In this document: positions 47,901 through 63,825 of the stretch, piece by piece | Position numbering within the stretch: the stretch's first letter is position 1 | Layout: each line of letters begins with the position of its first letter | The notes under the pieces: model-generated | Told to the model about the DNA's origin: nothing | Database searches by the model: none | Seen by the model: only the letters and a program-made list of their open reading frames with translations | Translations under genes and position numbers: made by a program | Source of the DNA: Protula sp. h YS-2021 | Taxonomy: Eukaryota > Annelida > Polychaeta > Sabellida > Serpulidae | Direction of reading: 5' to 3' | Assembly: GCA_949752745.1 (NCBI GenBank) | Contig: OX457024.1 | Coordinates: 113,548,900 to 113,612,899 of the forward strand | Length of the DNA: 64,000 bases

Positions 47901-50730
47901 CAATCAAAAGCCATAAGAAGAAGGAAAGCTATGCCTCCTTCATTGTTTAGTACATTTAATCAAAAAAAAATATAACAGTTGCTTTGGCGGTGAATTCCTG
48001 TCATTTTGGCTTTGCAATAAAACAGATCAATAAGTAACTATTAACACAAGTATCTCCATTAAAAAAAAATAAAATTCCAGCCTCATGATTAAATTAACTA
48101 GTTTTTGGCCGATTTTATTGTTGGGGGATGGGAAGGAGAGTAATATATTCAGGCAGGGGTCCATCTTACAGTAAAAATATTTTTGGTGCAGTCACATTTT
48201 ATTTATACAACAGCTGAATGTATGATTTTGTAAGCAAGAATGAGATGGTAAAGTGGTTTACTCTCCTTGCGTTGGGCTCGGGTGGTTACAATGTCTTGTT
48301 GTAACCATGCTTGTTTAACCTCTTCTCCGTCCCTGGAAATCCATTTTAATAAATACAATAAATAAAACGCTGATGTTAACACCGCTTACTACACAAGTGT
48401 ACTCGCACAAGAACCATAATAAAGGAATGCAGTTTTCTAACGTAAGCCGAAGCATCGGAATAACTCACGATATCGATCTGACTGATCTAACACTTGAGTG
48501 ATCGAAATTTCTAACCTCATAAAATACTCCAATCACGTGTTCTTCTACGTCACAGGTGTGAGTCATCGCGGCGTCTGAAGGATCTGCTTTTCGCTTTGCG
48601 TATCATGGTCTCAAGTAACACACAGCGCAATGTCACAAACAGCACATATTTTACGATAATGTGTTATAATAGCGATAGATCATATTTTATAGTATATTTA
48701 GTGGATCTGGACACGTATTGCAGGCCAATGAACAGGACGCAGTCCTTTTTCAGTGCAGATCTTATACGCGGGTTCGAATCGAACAGAAAATACCCAGCCG
48801 AACGATCTGTCGCTATAATGAAGTGCTGCTTGACATTACGAAATTGATATTTTTGTTTGATAGAAATATTAAACAAATTAATTCAAGTTCTTATTAAAAG
48901 TCATCATGGATGATTTGAAGAATTGAACTCTTACAAATGTATGTTGCTCTGCAATGCATCAAATGTATGTATATGCCTAAAAATTTCCTCTGAGAAAAGG
49001 AAAAAAAGTGATTAACGCGCTCGACAGCGGTTGTGTGTCATAATGTGTCCTGAACTGGGCATTGGGAATCGCATTTAGGGTTAAAATGATTTTGTATTAG
49101 GCATTTTTCTATAAAATTTAACATTAGCCGTTTAACGGGTAACATACCAGACGTGCAACGTCCGAATGACGTAAAGACGTGATGATAACAACTGGTTAAT
49201 TTTCAAACATAACAAATATTTTACTTTGTATATTTCATCTATCAACGTGCAGAAATATGTTTTACATTAAGATATAAACGTACAACAAGGTGTTTTACAT
49301 TAAGGCAAAACGCTACATGGTCGTATAACAGTCACAAGTCCAACAGCACATATAGATTACGACCGAGTTACCCACATCAATAACATTTACTGTTTTATAA
49401 ATACAAGTACTTTCATCACCTAAGTAACACTTATCCTACCGTAAACAAGTTGTTTTATTCATATCGTATAAACTTACTTTACCAATTTCTGCAAGATAAA
49501 TACGTAAATTTTACTGACCTGTTAGCCTGGCTGATTTCCAGTTAAATACACTAAGTTATCCCAAATTAAAGGCTATAATATCCACCACGTTCCAGTCAAT
49601 ATCCTCAGTTATTCCTTTAACAAATTAACTGGCTAGATCTCCGTTTTATTCCTTTGATACTGTGGTTATTCCAAAGAGTGAACTGAGGACTCTAGGAAAT
49701 GATGCGCTGTTTTATACAGAAAACCCATCACACTCAAGTTTACCACCAAAAATTGACCATTTACTCCATACCAATAACAAAGTGTCACGGGCGTGTCATT
49801 CATACTGATTGGTGAGTACTGGAGTACAACTTTTCACAAACAATTACATTTTAAAATTAGGCAGATGTTGCCTAATTGCGCTTAAAACCGAGTTCCCTGT
49901 CACCTTTGACTACCCTTAATTATTCTTAATCCCTTTAATAGACAATAGACAAATGACCTGTAAGCGTTGAGTCATGTCGCATAAACGCAATTATGTAAAA
50001 TAAACTACTAAAATTTTAAGTGCATTTCAAAGAACAACATCCTAACTTTTGCTTAAAATTAACCATTACCTGTCGTAAAACACTTTGACCAGACATATGA
50101 CCAATTTAGTATATATTACCTTATTTAAAACGTGATTGATCTTGTGTAAACAAAAACTTAACTTCTAATTAGTGCGAACCCTTTACTTATCGTATAACAC
50201 TTTAATTTAAACTTTAAAGTTATTTTAATCATGGGGATAGGGAGTTGAAGTTGCTAAAGTTGAAAGCACAATTTCATGTAACTATAATACATGTAAGTTA
50301 TTTTGGTATTAGAATGCAACCAATAGTATTAACCTCTATAAGGGCTGGAAGAAATATGGTCTTATTTCCAAGGCATTGATCCTCCGGCGTTTGATCTTTA
50401 TTTTTGTTTTCGCTTTGTATATAAACCTCACAAGGTCCTCTTTTTCTTATTTGCAAACGTTTTGCCACTTTGCCAAAGTTTTTAGATGTTGCTATTTATT
50501 TATTTATTTTTGTATAAACCGCTTATATCACATTGCACTTCAAGATGACCGGCAAGAATATTGGTATTTTTTCTACCTCTGTTGATTCTGGTTGTGAAAT
50601 GTGAGTGTCAAAGCCGCCAAGTTTAAAATATCACGGTGAATTTGTTATGAAAAGGTCAATTTCAGGCTTCTTTTTCTGCCTTCCTGATCACAATTTCTTC
50701 AGATTTTGTTACGCCGGATCTGTTGTGATG
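44961..50730. other. Long noncoding stretch
   Basis: No gene supported. Possible relics are ACAGTAAAACCYGTTTTAGC-type units (45825-45960, tandem, like a known-looking DNA-transposon end) and a CAGTGGCGGATCCAGGGGG start at 47783 with GTTGGATCCGG at 47852, which resembles a decayed hAT-type MITE. Poly-C or poly-G runs lie at 45000, 45690 and 46115. Confidence 0.4.
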
Positions 50731-50734
50731 TGGT

Positions 50735-51130
50735 CACAACTATTCAGCAAGTGTTATGTGAACACAGATATACAACAAGTGTTATGTGAACACGCCAATA
50801 CAACAAGTATTATGTGAATACACCCATAAATCAAGTGTTGTGTGACCCAATCCAAACAACAAGTGTTATGTGACACCCATGCAACAAGCCTTGTGTGAAT
50901 ACACCCATTCAATAAGTGTTATGTGAATGCACCCATACAGCAAGTGTCGTGTGAACATACCCATACAGCAAGGGTTATGTGAACACACCCATACAATAAT
51001 TGTTATGTGAATATACCCATACAGCAGGTGTTATGTGAATACACCCATACAGCAAGTCTTGTGTGAATACACCCATATAGCAAGGTTTTGTGCATATCTT
51101 CGTCCAGCAAGTGTTATGTCAACACAACAA
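50735..51130. repeat. ~33-bp degenerate minisatellite
   Basis: About 12 imperfect copies of CAAGTGTTATGTGAACACACCCATACAG in pieces of varying length. Confidence 0.8.
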
Positions 51131-52737
<1,607 letters not shown>

Positions 52738-53149
52738 CGAAGACTAAGAGTGGTCATGTTTAGTTTATTGCGATGAATTATCAACCCCAACAACCCGTTT
52801 AGAGATTTGTTTTATTTAAGTGTTAACAATGTAGAAAGTTTTATACATTTCCAAGTGTATCACTAAGCTTAGAAGAAGCGAAACACCACTCTAGTTCCTA
52901 GTTACTTTTTTCAAAACAACAGGGTTATTTTGTCTACGTTTTATATTAGAAATCAGCTAAGCCACTTGGAAACATATCCAGTTTGTCGCGCCAATCCTGA
53001 TGAAGATTCTGATATAATTGTTAAGAAAAATCACCGACATGGTCTGTTCATATGCAAGTGAATCTGTGAACTGAGTAAATAATTATGTAATTATATTGGT
53101 TTAAACTCATGTGGCATCTCGCCCCTTCTCCTCGCCTTATTCAGTGTTT

Positions 53150-53260
53150 GCTTTGTGATCATTGGTTAAGCCCTCTCGACCACTCACAGACGGGAACCAC
53201 CCCTATAAAACCTGATTCCTCTTCGATTGCAATTCACTTGCATTAAAATTTCAGCGCTTA
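53150..53260 (+). promoter_or_regulatory. Possible pol II promoter or LTR fragment
   Basis: An ATTGGTTAAGCC block (reverse CCAAT, 53162) is followed 40 bp later by CCTATAAAACC (TATA-like, 53202-53212). No frame over 60 codons follows. It might be a solo LTR piece, but I could not find LTR borders. Confidence 0.3.
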
Positions 53261-56200
53261 CACTTAGCAAAAGCAGCTTAAGGACTCAGCAATACCCTCC
53301 TTCCACCCCTGTCTCCACCTTTAAGCTTTTGCATAAGTCAAAAGGATAACTTGCAATGTATTTATAAAGTTGTTCTACTATTAAATGTAGTTTTGTTGGT
53401 ATGGACGTTTCTCATAAATGTATAATGCCTGCTAATTGCTATTATTGTAATGCATATGTGACTTTAGCAGAAAAAAAATTAAAAAGAATCAGTACCACCC
53501 AAACTGTATTTCCTTCTTTATTGTGTCGATGGATTCAGCGAGTTAGAGACTTTTTTTGAAAAAAGAAAAAAGAGACACGCCAGGCAATGAAGAGACACCT
53601 CTCTTACAAAGTTTTAATATAAGCAATTGACCCATACGTACATCAGAGATATCACAACAAACCTATTACATTAACTTACATTCTTCAGGTTTCCTTTTGT
53701 TATTGCATCTATTAAAAACAGTCTGCAGCCACCCAATAGGATAATAAGATTTCACCAGTCGAGTGAACCAGACCAAATTGGAGCATTACCACACAATCTG
53801 TCAACTCCATAAGGACATTACTGGCTGGTGTGGTAAACCATAGAAGCATTACCATTAAGTGGATACCCTAGGAGCATTACCCTGCAGTCAACACCCTTGG
53901 TGCATTAACATGCTTGGGGTTTGACTAGAGCTCACCCCAAGAACCACCTGTAGTCCTGACCTTTGCATCTGTTTATTTACGTTGAGAATTCTGACCAGAC
54001 CAAAGAACACAGAGTAGCAACATTTGTTACTGATAGTTTCAAAATCACCAACTGTATGTTTTACGGACAGGCACTTTCGGAGTATAAGCTGAGAGTGCAA
54101 GTACATTAATTAAATCTCAGTCCTTCTACAATGGATGCTGCTCTACAAATAAAGCCGCACACAGTGTGAATAAAGTGTGTGGCATTATTTGAAAACATTA
54201 CTTTATATTGTAATTCATACAATCATACATTGTACATGTGTGGGCGAGGTAGCAATCGCCTTATTTCTGAGACAATGTATAATGTTATCAGCAACACAGA
54301 TCCAGTCATAACCATAGCTTGCTGTCCTGATAAAACCCAAAGAAACGCATAAAAATAACAACAACTTACAGCAGCCATATACCTGAGTAGAATCCACGAC
54401 AACATGCCTGATGACAATTCGCCAAGTGACAATACGCCTACTGAAAATACGACGCTTACTGACAATACGCCAAGAGACAATTTACCTGAGTTGCAAAGTG
54501 CCACAGTTTGCTGAATAACATGTGTATACATAAAAATATTTTTGGAAGGGGATTAGTAGCTTTGACTTTTTGTTAAAAACTATTTTGGAAAACATTAATG
54601 TTTCACAGGGAGACTTCTGAAGGTCCTTACCATATGGCATTTTTAACACCATACAGTAATGGAGTATCCTTTGTTTTAGCCCTGAGCTGGCATGAGTGTA
54701 AGGGGCTCAGAAGCATCCTTTCTTTTATACATTTCTTCATTTATTAACGTTAACAAATAGCCTAAAATTTCTTCATTGAAATTTTTAGTGATAATAACTG
54801 AGGATAATAACTGGCATTTTCGGAATCTACTATAACAGTGGGCGGCGACTAAATAGTACCATAGACACATCCAGCGCATATACCAAGATGCCAAAAACCA
54901 AAGGCCCCGACCCTCCACTTTATTAAAAGATAAAAAAGTGACAGGGATATATTGTCCTTTGTTCTAGCGCCAAAGCATTCTATCAAACTTGTTCCTATAC
55001 CACATTTCTTCAGATACTAAATACCATTTTGGCATGGAAACTTAGGCACAGTTTTGTTCTTATTTCACCATTGTACAAGGTGAATTCGGTTCAGTCTCTA
55101 CGAGTACCGCGTGACCGCATTATTATTTAGAAGTTTATGCCTCAGTTATACAGAGAAATGATAAATCATTCTTGAAATATACTATGACTGCCATCGAAAA
55201 TGTGTGGTCAGAACGAAAGCGATGCTATATCTACATGTGCCTGCAGATTGTTTGATCAGTTGTCAACGAGCAACAATAGAAAAAATCCCAGGGTATGTGA
55301 ATGCAGCCAATAACGCTATATGTATGACGTTACAACGCACTTTACATGGAAAACAGATTGAATGAGAGTTGTGTTCATTTCATATCAAACAGCGGCATTG
55401 TTCTTCAGGGTTGCAAGCTTAAAGTAAAATAGAGGGACGAGCATATTGTTATTTAATCTGTTTATGTGTTTGATGTCGCATTTCATTTGGATTAAACATT
55501 CCTGAAGTTATCAGGTAGGATTTCAACACAATTTCAAATACTTAATTAATTGCTTTAACACATAAAAGAAGAGATTCTATTATTGCATTTTAAAAACCAA
55601 AGTGACACTTAACTTCTTAAAAGCGAAGTGAGACACTTGGAAAGATATACAGCTTTTTATATATAGAAGACATGTTCATAATACAAAAAAATTACCAGGT
55701 TGGAGCTCTTATTCTTCAGAATGACACTGATGTTCTTCTGATGACAGCACAGAATACAGGCCCAACAAAAACTCTTTATTCAGGAAACCTCTCCTAGAGG
55801 ATTATTCATATTGATATCAATGAAAATCATTTGTGAGATAACCTTTGCTTGTCATTTCGAAAAGCTCAATATTTTTTAGAATTATAAAGCTTTTGAGAAC
55901 TGAACAAAAAGCTTTATACATTATTGGCAAATCTACCTTTAAAATGATACTAAAGCACACAATCGCCAGCACACAGAACCTGTCCTTTTTATGTATTCCT
56001 GCCTTACTACAAATAATCCTCATCCATTTTTCGTACTTCACACAGAACGTTCCACAAATAACATTTGCTGTCTGTGTGCTATCGAAATGTTCACTGTTCA
56101 ACTTGCTCTAGCTTAAAGGTCACATTGATGCTGTGTTATCGTTCATGGGCGGTATATATTTATTTTAGATAAAACAAAACATCTATTGTATCTTTCGTCT

Positions 56201-58756
56201 AAAAAATTTAAACAGCACCAGAATGAATACTCTTGACACTTACGTAAAATTTTGACTTTCTAGCTAACCGCGTTTTTTATGAGTTTCGAGGAAAGGGTAC
56301 GCAGAAGTAAGGGAGAAATTTGCTTTCTAATACGAACTTTAACTGAGAAAATTGAAACTTTCCAAATGGAGTAGTGCATAAAGTGTGATTAAGTGGCGAT
56401 GAAAGCACAGTGCAAAAGGCGTGTGAAGTGTTGCAGTTTTAATACCGTTCCAACACACGGTTCGCTTTCCAACAAGGACTTAACTACACTAGGAAAGTGT
56501 AACTTTACATTTTTAATTAACTTTAAAATGGCCTGGGTTATTAGTCACTGACAGAAATGAAATGGCGTTGTAAGGGATAATGGATATGCTATGTGCAAGT
56601 AGTTTTCATGACAATTTTTAAGTATTCACACAGAAGTCTGTGCCAAAAGAAGCCCGAGTAGATAACGAGTTTTGTTTTGATTTTATAGTGGTTTTCACCA
56701 AGTTATAAACAACGGAAAATTTCGAGTTTTCCTCAGCATATAGGTATCTACTTTAGACACCTATAACCTATGTTTTACTGCTATAAATATAGATCTGTGT
56801 TGGTATGGTGGCAATTTATTTTACGAGTTAGGGTTTGGAATACTAAAAAAGGCTTATTTAAACACATTAGCTCTGGTCAAAACGCAGTCCCTCTAACCAG
56901 TGGCTTTACAATCAATCGATAGCTTCAGAGAATCTATGAAATACACAGCAGAGAAGTCACACAAAGTCTACAAATGCTTAAGCAGAATAATAACTGATCC
57001 TCTGCAACAGGCGTATCCGAAAAGTAAGAAAAAAATATCATATGCATTTCAGTTGCAGCAGTCAGATCTCTCTGGTTTTCTAGTTACTTCTAATCACCCG
57101 AGCACATTTCGGGAGGATAGGCGTGTTAACAAAAATTGCTTGATAAATCATCAAATGCTAGAATCCATGTTTTTTACCCAAAAAAGTGTGTATCACGTTT
57201 TGGGGATAATGATAATGAGGCTTGGTTACTTATTAGCACCCCTAAAACATTGTCTGCACTCTCTCAGGTGACAAAATACAACGATGTAACTGTGGAATAA
57301 AACTGAGTGGACATAAGTTGCTACCCGGACAATTGAATTATATGTACCAATTGAGAAATATAGTCTTGCATCGATTTGGTCAAAAATGTTAGTCACACAT
57401 CGTTCCATAATAATAGCATGCAGTCATTTAAAAAAAAAGCCAGTTCAAAGTGCTTGTTTCAATCTTGAGCTGACTGTGAATTTGATAACATTGATATCAT
57501 CCCACCAGAGTTCTAGTGTACTCCGATCACAATATATTATAATCTGTGACACCAACTAAATAACATTAATTACATCGTCATTAAATTATCTCACTCGAAT
57601 TCGTTCGCTCAGTTAAAATAACACTGTCTTAATGTTACATTTACTTGACAGTTTAAAGTATTAATAACACATAACAGTACACACCGAATATTACAGGAAT
57701 CATTTCTAATCCTAACCATTAATTTTATTCCCTAACACAACCTTCGAGTAATTCTGTATTTCTCCTTATGTCATGGAATTTCGATTTTTAGCTTGAGCAT
57801 GTTTGTGGCCAGGATGAGCGAGTGAGTTTTACAGTTTGCACCGGCGGAACGAACGCCTGTTTCATGGCATTTCACGGAAAATAATCTTGTGATGAACATT
57901 AATAGGGTTCATCCCTGCATTTCTCACAATTTTAATTCGTACGAGTTAAAATGAACCGAATAATATGGTTTCTTGATGATAATGAGTGATGCTGAACGGC
58001 AACTCCCAGCAATAAATAAGTAATTAATTAACAATCGCAAGAAATGTCACGTGTGCTACAGGGAAAGCCACACTTACATTATTGTATATGGCCGCCAGCT
58101 CAAGCGGAATTATCTTACCTAAACTGGTGTATAAAATCGTCTGTTCTTGCTTCCTTCTTTATTTTTCTTTTCTTACCTTCTTGTTCTTTCTTTCTTTCTT
58201 TCCTTCCGGCAGATTTTCAGTGGGGTTGAAGTATTTTTGCTGTCGGTTTGACAAAAACTGGATAAATATTTGCAAAACCGGATCTCTTTAAGAGAACCAC
58301 AAGCAATGCTGTTCGTCCTACAGATCCAGTTACATGGCTCTGGATAGAAACGTTGCCCATGAGATTTTCGACCAAATTAAATTTTGTTAAAATTGGTGAG
58401 TTTATCCTTTCTTTTTTTTTATTTATTTATTTATTTGCTTATCAAATTGATATAAATGTACAGAAGACACCACACAAAGAGCATAGTATAACTTATCCTC
58501 AAAATGACTTCACACGGCGGCATCCATTTCACTGGCCTTAGGTGCCTGTCAATGGACATTGTTCTACCACAGGGTTCAAAACGCTCACTGAACAAATTCT
58601 TTGAGGACAGAGTTACGATGTGACAGCATACACACATACACACACACTCACTCCTACACCTACACATACACAGTACCCACACACATACACACAATACACA
58701 ATTTTTTTGGTTGCTTGTAACGGGAGAACGCTTGCGGCCAGCTGGAGTTTACTATT
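53261..58756. other. Long AT-rich noncoding stretch
   Basis: No gene supported. Minor repeats are GGAGCATTACC units (53779-53900), TGACAATACGCC units (54410-54485) and paired AATAAA sites near 54150-54175. Frames at 55817-56101 and 56900-57271 have no recognisable features. Confidence 0.4.
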
Positions 58757-60800
58757 TCACGTTAGTATTGACTTTTCATAAAAAAGGCTTTTTTCCACTA
58801 TGGAATTATACGGTGACCATTTGCTTCGAAATGTTTGATGGGTTAAACGTTTTTTTTCGGTAAGCACACGTTGGTAAACTTTCTGAGCTACAACTGAAGG
58901 AACTACATTTTCTTTTCTGCCCCTACGGCAAATTATCTCAAATTTTACTACCAGAATGATAAGATTTAGAGCCAGATCTTCTACCCCAAAAAGAAAGTCT
59001 TTTAAGGTACAGGTGTGCTGTAATTTGTCAGAAATATCCAAAATCAAAAATGTCTCCTCCACCCACTTTTGTGTATACCCACAATCAATTAGGGCATGAT
59101 CTAGCGTATCTTTCACACCAGTTTGGCAGTATTCGCAGTCTGCGGAATTTTTTTCTTTCCACCGGAAGAGATTTTCTCCACAACCAACAATGTTATGCAC
59201 TAATTTAAACTGGAACGAAATTAGTTTAGTTTCTGTCGTACTTTTTTTTGCAAGTGGGATGCTCCTGTAAAAAACGTCATTACTTATCTGGTGCGATGTA
59301 TGCCACTTTAACATGGCTATTGCAGGGCTGCTCTTTATAAAGGTGAAAAGTATCGCAAATTGTTTGCCTTTCACCTTCGTAATATTTATAGTTTTACCGT
59401 CAATTGTTTTAAATAAGTCATTGACCAAAAAGTTTGGTTTTTCACCTGCTGTTTTCAGTGTAGTATCTTTGCTCATAGCACTCTTCTTGGCCTGCACTAC
59501 GCCTTGAAAGGTTACAAAATCTACCTTTATGGTATATTTATCTACACAAATTGTTGATAGGTGAGGAATTTTCCTTCCTTGTCACACAGGTCGTGAATGA
59601 GCACCACACCTTTATCGAACCATTCCTTGTAAAAAATGCTTTTGCCGTTAATCAGAATATTTTTGTTGTTCCAAATGACATATTCGGCGTTGTCTGCTTT
59701 TAGGATTTCTGTGGCATGCAGTAACATTTTCTTATAAAATGTGGGCAGCCAACCTAGTTTGTCGATATCGTAGTTACACCTAAGCAAAAAAAGCAACCCA
59801 CCCATAGAGTTGAAATATCTATTGACTATGTCATTCCAGCCCACCCCTTGAAGGTCAGTTTTAACGCTTTACTTTGTGATTCAACATCTATGGCATTTAG
59901 ACCACTTTCCTCTGGACCGTTAATCAATACCAAGTGTTTTACTTTAAGGGGTTTATAGTTCCAGACAAATTTGTTTCATTCAGATTGGATTTTGGAAATT
60001 CTGTTCTCTTCGATATGTAGCATTGTCATATAATAGATTAGGTTGGAGATACCAAAGGTTTTTGCCACCAGTATTTTCCCGCACAAACTTAGGTCTCTTT
60101 GAGACCATTCGTGGAGGACATTAGTCATTTTTTTAATTTTTGAGTCAACATTCTTTTTTAGTTTTTCTTCATTATTCGTTCCCACATGTACACCTAGAAG
60201 TTCGAAGGTATCAGTCTCTACCTTCATACCCGCGATTGTAGTTCTTTTGTATCTCCACGGGCCTAACAAGTAAAGAACAGACTTATCAATATTTAGCTTC
60301 AGACCAGAAAAACCCGCTCGTATAGTTTCTATTAGTTTTAAGACAGAACGCGTATTTCTAAGCGAGCATGTACAATCATCTGCAAATTGCTTTAGTTTAT
60401 GTTTCCGGTTTCCTATCTCAAACCCATCTATGTCCTTATCCTGTCTAATCATACCACCCATAATTTATATACTCAGGAGAAATAGAAAAGACGAGAGCGG
60501 ACACCCTTGCCTCAGGCCTCTGTGTAATTCGAACCAATCTGTTGTAGAGCCACCGTTGCAAACACAACTGCAAATATTTTTATAGCAGCATTTGACCCAG
60601 GAAATAAAGTCTTTACCTAAATTGAACCTTTCTAGCACCGTGAATAGAAAAGGCCATTCAACCAAATCAAAGGCCTTTTCGAAATCAAGCTGCAATAGTA
60701 TGCCGGTTTTATTTTGCAGATCGCAGAGTTCAGTTAGGTCTTCAATGAATCTGATGTTTATCCTTTCCCCTTGTAATGTAACGGGCACAATATAGACGGC
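58757..60800 (-). pseudogene. Decayed LINE (L1/Tx1-like) with reverse transcriptase fragments
   Basis: Read on the - strand, 60465-60788 has RT motifs LQLDFEKAFDLVEW and GLRQGCPLSSFLF. 59976-60461 has the catalytic FADD box (as FADDC). 59542-59844 continues the thumb-side region. 58757-59497 contains a zinc-knuckle-like CEYCQTGVKDTLDHALIDC segment typical of the RT C-terminal zf-RVT region. The parts are in different frames with stops between, and the endonuclease is missing, so the copy is 5' truncated and dead. Clade assignment is tentative. Confidence 0.8.
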
Positions 60801-61044
60801 TATTCTTGCTTTTTCAGGGGGGTAGGGTAGGGGGCCTAGTCTTCAGGGTTACATCAGGGTGGTACTGTGCTTGAGAGATTGAAAGATTCCATAGTTTTGA
60901 CACCTGTGGCCCTCGCAAACAAAAATTCCTGACGCCATAGTATACCATGGCATTACATCACCGTATATTCCTCCCTTGTAAGGACTATCCTTTATTTTGA
61001 ACAGTTTTCATTATTATTTCTCATTTTTCATTTCATTTTTCAAG

Positions 61045-61132
61045 GGTGGTCCAAGCAAGTGTGACGTCACAATGGACATTAAGGAACCGGAACCAGCTGT
61101 TCCTCCATGTCAGTCTAAGTGCAGTACTGCAG
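61045..61132 (+). CDS. Candidate exon, low confidence
   Basis: An acceptor-like TTTTTCAAG and a donor CAGGTAAAT bracket an 88-bp open segment. An ATG in good context (61072) begins MDIKEPEPAVPPCQSKC. The exon would end in phase 1. A TRY at the exon at 63461 gives a stop in the joined phase, so a further exon would have to lie between. It may also be chance. Confidence 0.25.
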
Positions 61133-62104
61133 GTAAATTACGTGGAGAAAATCCTGGCTGATACTTTCTCGACGATCAGATTGTCTTTATTTAAACATTC
61201 TGTATTGGGAGATTTCAAACCACATTCAAAGTTGCAGATATAAATTGGTATTTTCACGCCTCCTGTTACTGGTTTTCGTATTTTTTCAGCTTTATGAAGC
61301 TCTGTAGAAGCATACATATTTATAAAGCGCAGCGCCATGTTTAAAAGAATCCAGGAGGGGAGGAGGGGGGTGGGTCGGGGGGGAAGGGGCTTGATATCAT
61401 ATGTGTTTACATGCGTGTCCAAAAATTAAAATAAATTAATAAATAATGTGGAGAAAGGGTGGGGGATAATCTGGAGGTCAGACTTGGTCCACTACGAGAG
61501 CCAATTAAAGAAAGGAGGGGGAAGGTACTTTTATACTCCGCGGGCCCCAGAAAACATGCGGAAGGGGATTCTTTCAGAACTGCATTCAGCGTTTGTTTAT
61601 TATGAAACTATATGCATCCAACGGAGTCGCTTTAAACAGTCATGGACACGCATGGAAACCAAGTCCCCCCCCCCCCCCCCCCCCGCTGCCCCACCGTTTC
61701 CATTTTACGCGCACTGTCAGTGGTTAAATACAACATTCTTTGTAACTTAGCAACAAAATATAAAAAATATACAGGGAACGACAACACGAAACTGAGATTA
61801 TTTAGTTTATTATTTTAGTTTGTGAGCAGTACAACAAGCCATTAGCCCGGCTCCTAGGGTGTATCCAGATAGGAATGGGAGTGGTCTGCGTCGGGCTCCA
61901 CATCCCTGGTCTCATTCTCACCGGAAATAGCTCGCATTTCCCTCTGTGGTGGTCGTCAGTTGTAAGTGCTTTTCTTTCGATTTCAAGCATTTTTTCCCCA
62001 TTTTCCATGTCATTTTGTTGAAATTATGAGTTTGGCACACAACCTGCAAAACGCGTAGTCATAAAAATACCATTAAATTGTTTTACTTTTGCTGGTTACC
62101 TATG

Positions 62105-63072
62105 CCCGGTAAACATGGAAACGTTTTTTTAAGGTTCGTTTTTGGTTGAAACGTTTTATTGACGTTTATAAAACCTTTGTGTTCTCGGATACCAAAATAA
62201 AACGTTTTTTGTAGAACTTTTTCGAAACGTTTCAGGGGGAACTATTTTTAAACCAAAATCAAACGTTTTGTACTGGAGCATTATGAAAAATCAATACTAT
62301 TGGGTGTCGTGTATTGGAGCATCATGGGAAACCATATGTACTGAATACCATTTTCAAATAAACTGGCAAATTTTAGATACTAATAAAGATGAAATACATA
62401 ATTTAAAAATCTAATATTGACTTTTAGGTATAATTTATTTGATTTTAGTTATTATATTACTACATAAAAATGATATAGTAATATAATGTGGTCAACTTAC
62501 GTGCTATCTATACAGCTAGCTGAGAATATTATTTGCCTCGATCAACTAATCCTAAGCAAATAACCACTATGAAAGCAGAATGCATGGTTTTTTATTTAGC
62601 AAATAATTTTAAAAGCACCACTAAAACAGAAAATTGTTAAAATTAATTGTTGGGGATCGCATAGAAACAAGATATTGGTAGCCGAATAGTTCATAGTTAA
62701 TCAGATACGTGGTGGCGTAGAGGTAAGGTCGGCGCGTAGCATGTCTGAGGTCCCAGGTTCAATCCCAGGTAAGTACGAATGTTTAGTTGCAGATTGATGT
62801 CTTGTAGTGTTGTTTGAATGATCAATGGTCATAAATGGACGTTACAAATGATTGTTTTTTTAAGGATCCGAAAAAAGGGTTTCAGAATTTTATTGTCAAA
62901 ACCCCGTCAAAATGGTTCGGAAAAGGTTTCATTTGAAACCTTCAAAAAACGTTCCCAAAAAAACGTTTTCTAGCATTTCATATATAACGAAAATAAAACG
63001 TTTTTTGAAGGTTTTTTAGGTTTCACAAAAAACGTTTATAAAACGTTTTTTAAACCAAAAATGTTTACCGGG
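62105..63072. mobile_element. TIR element with AAACGTTTT satellite ends, 968 bp
   Basis: CCCGGTAAACAT at the left end is exactly inverted at the right end. Both sub-terminal 100-bp regions are full of AAACGTTTT and TATAAAACGT motifs. A tRNA-like unit lies in its centre. No transposase frame. The target duplication is unclear. Confidence 0.65.
62709..62780 (+). repeat. tRNA-like (SINE head) unit inside the TIR element
   Basis: TGGCGTAGAGGTAAGG fits an A box and GGTTCAATCCC a B box with about 35 bp between, as in tRNA-derived SINEs. The stems are not fully paired, so it is not called a functional tRNA. Confidence 0.5.
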
Positions 63073-63154
63073 TGGCTTTGATTAAAAAAATATGCTGCAG
63101 CAGGTGTCGGATCACATAAAAGATGAGCTGATGACGGATCGATTGTGTGTTTGT

Positions 63155-63325
<171 letters not shown>

Positions 63326-63460
63326 GTGGGGTGGCGGTATGGGAGGGAAAAGGGTTTCAAGCTCAGTTTCTGTTATATCTCACAAATAATTCCAGAGACC
63401 ATCTCACACTGGATCTTTGCGTGGCATTTTTTTTTTTCATCATAATATTTTTTATTTCAG

Positions 63461-63517
63461 TGGATAATCGCGGGAGGGTTGGGACTTGCCACGTCGTACC
63501 GTGCTAACAGATGCACT
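63461..63517 (+). CDS. Candidate internal exon, low confidence
   Basis: TTTTTTATTTCAG before and GTAAGT after make very good splice signals around 57 bp. In phase 0 it is open and reads a hydrophobic segment WIIAGGLGLATSYRANRC. Possibly part of a small membrane protein gene running off the window. Neighbour exons are not established. Confidence 0.3.
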
Positions 63518-63825
63518 GTAAGTTTTTTCAACATGATCTGTGGTGTGTTTGTAGTTTACTTTGCAACTTCCAAAATTATCAGTATGATTGGAAAAAAGTT
63601 GATTATAAAGTATAGTGATTTTGATGCTTCAAAGTAATATAATTAAATTTACTAGCTAAACTTTGTAATTGATAATTTCAATATTTTATAGAAAACGAGT
63701 AAAAATAACACGTAAGACGGCAAGGCTGGATGATGGTTTAGGGATGAGTTCGTGCAAAATAGTCAAATATTTGAACAAGAACATTATTTTAACGACCATT
63801 TAGCATATAGAGTATTGGGGTTTTT

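Noticed and set aside
48760..48790. GGTTCGAATC-like B box
   Set aside because: No A box at the right distance and no surrounding tRNA-like structure.
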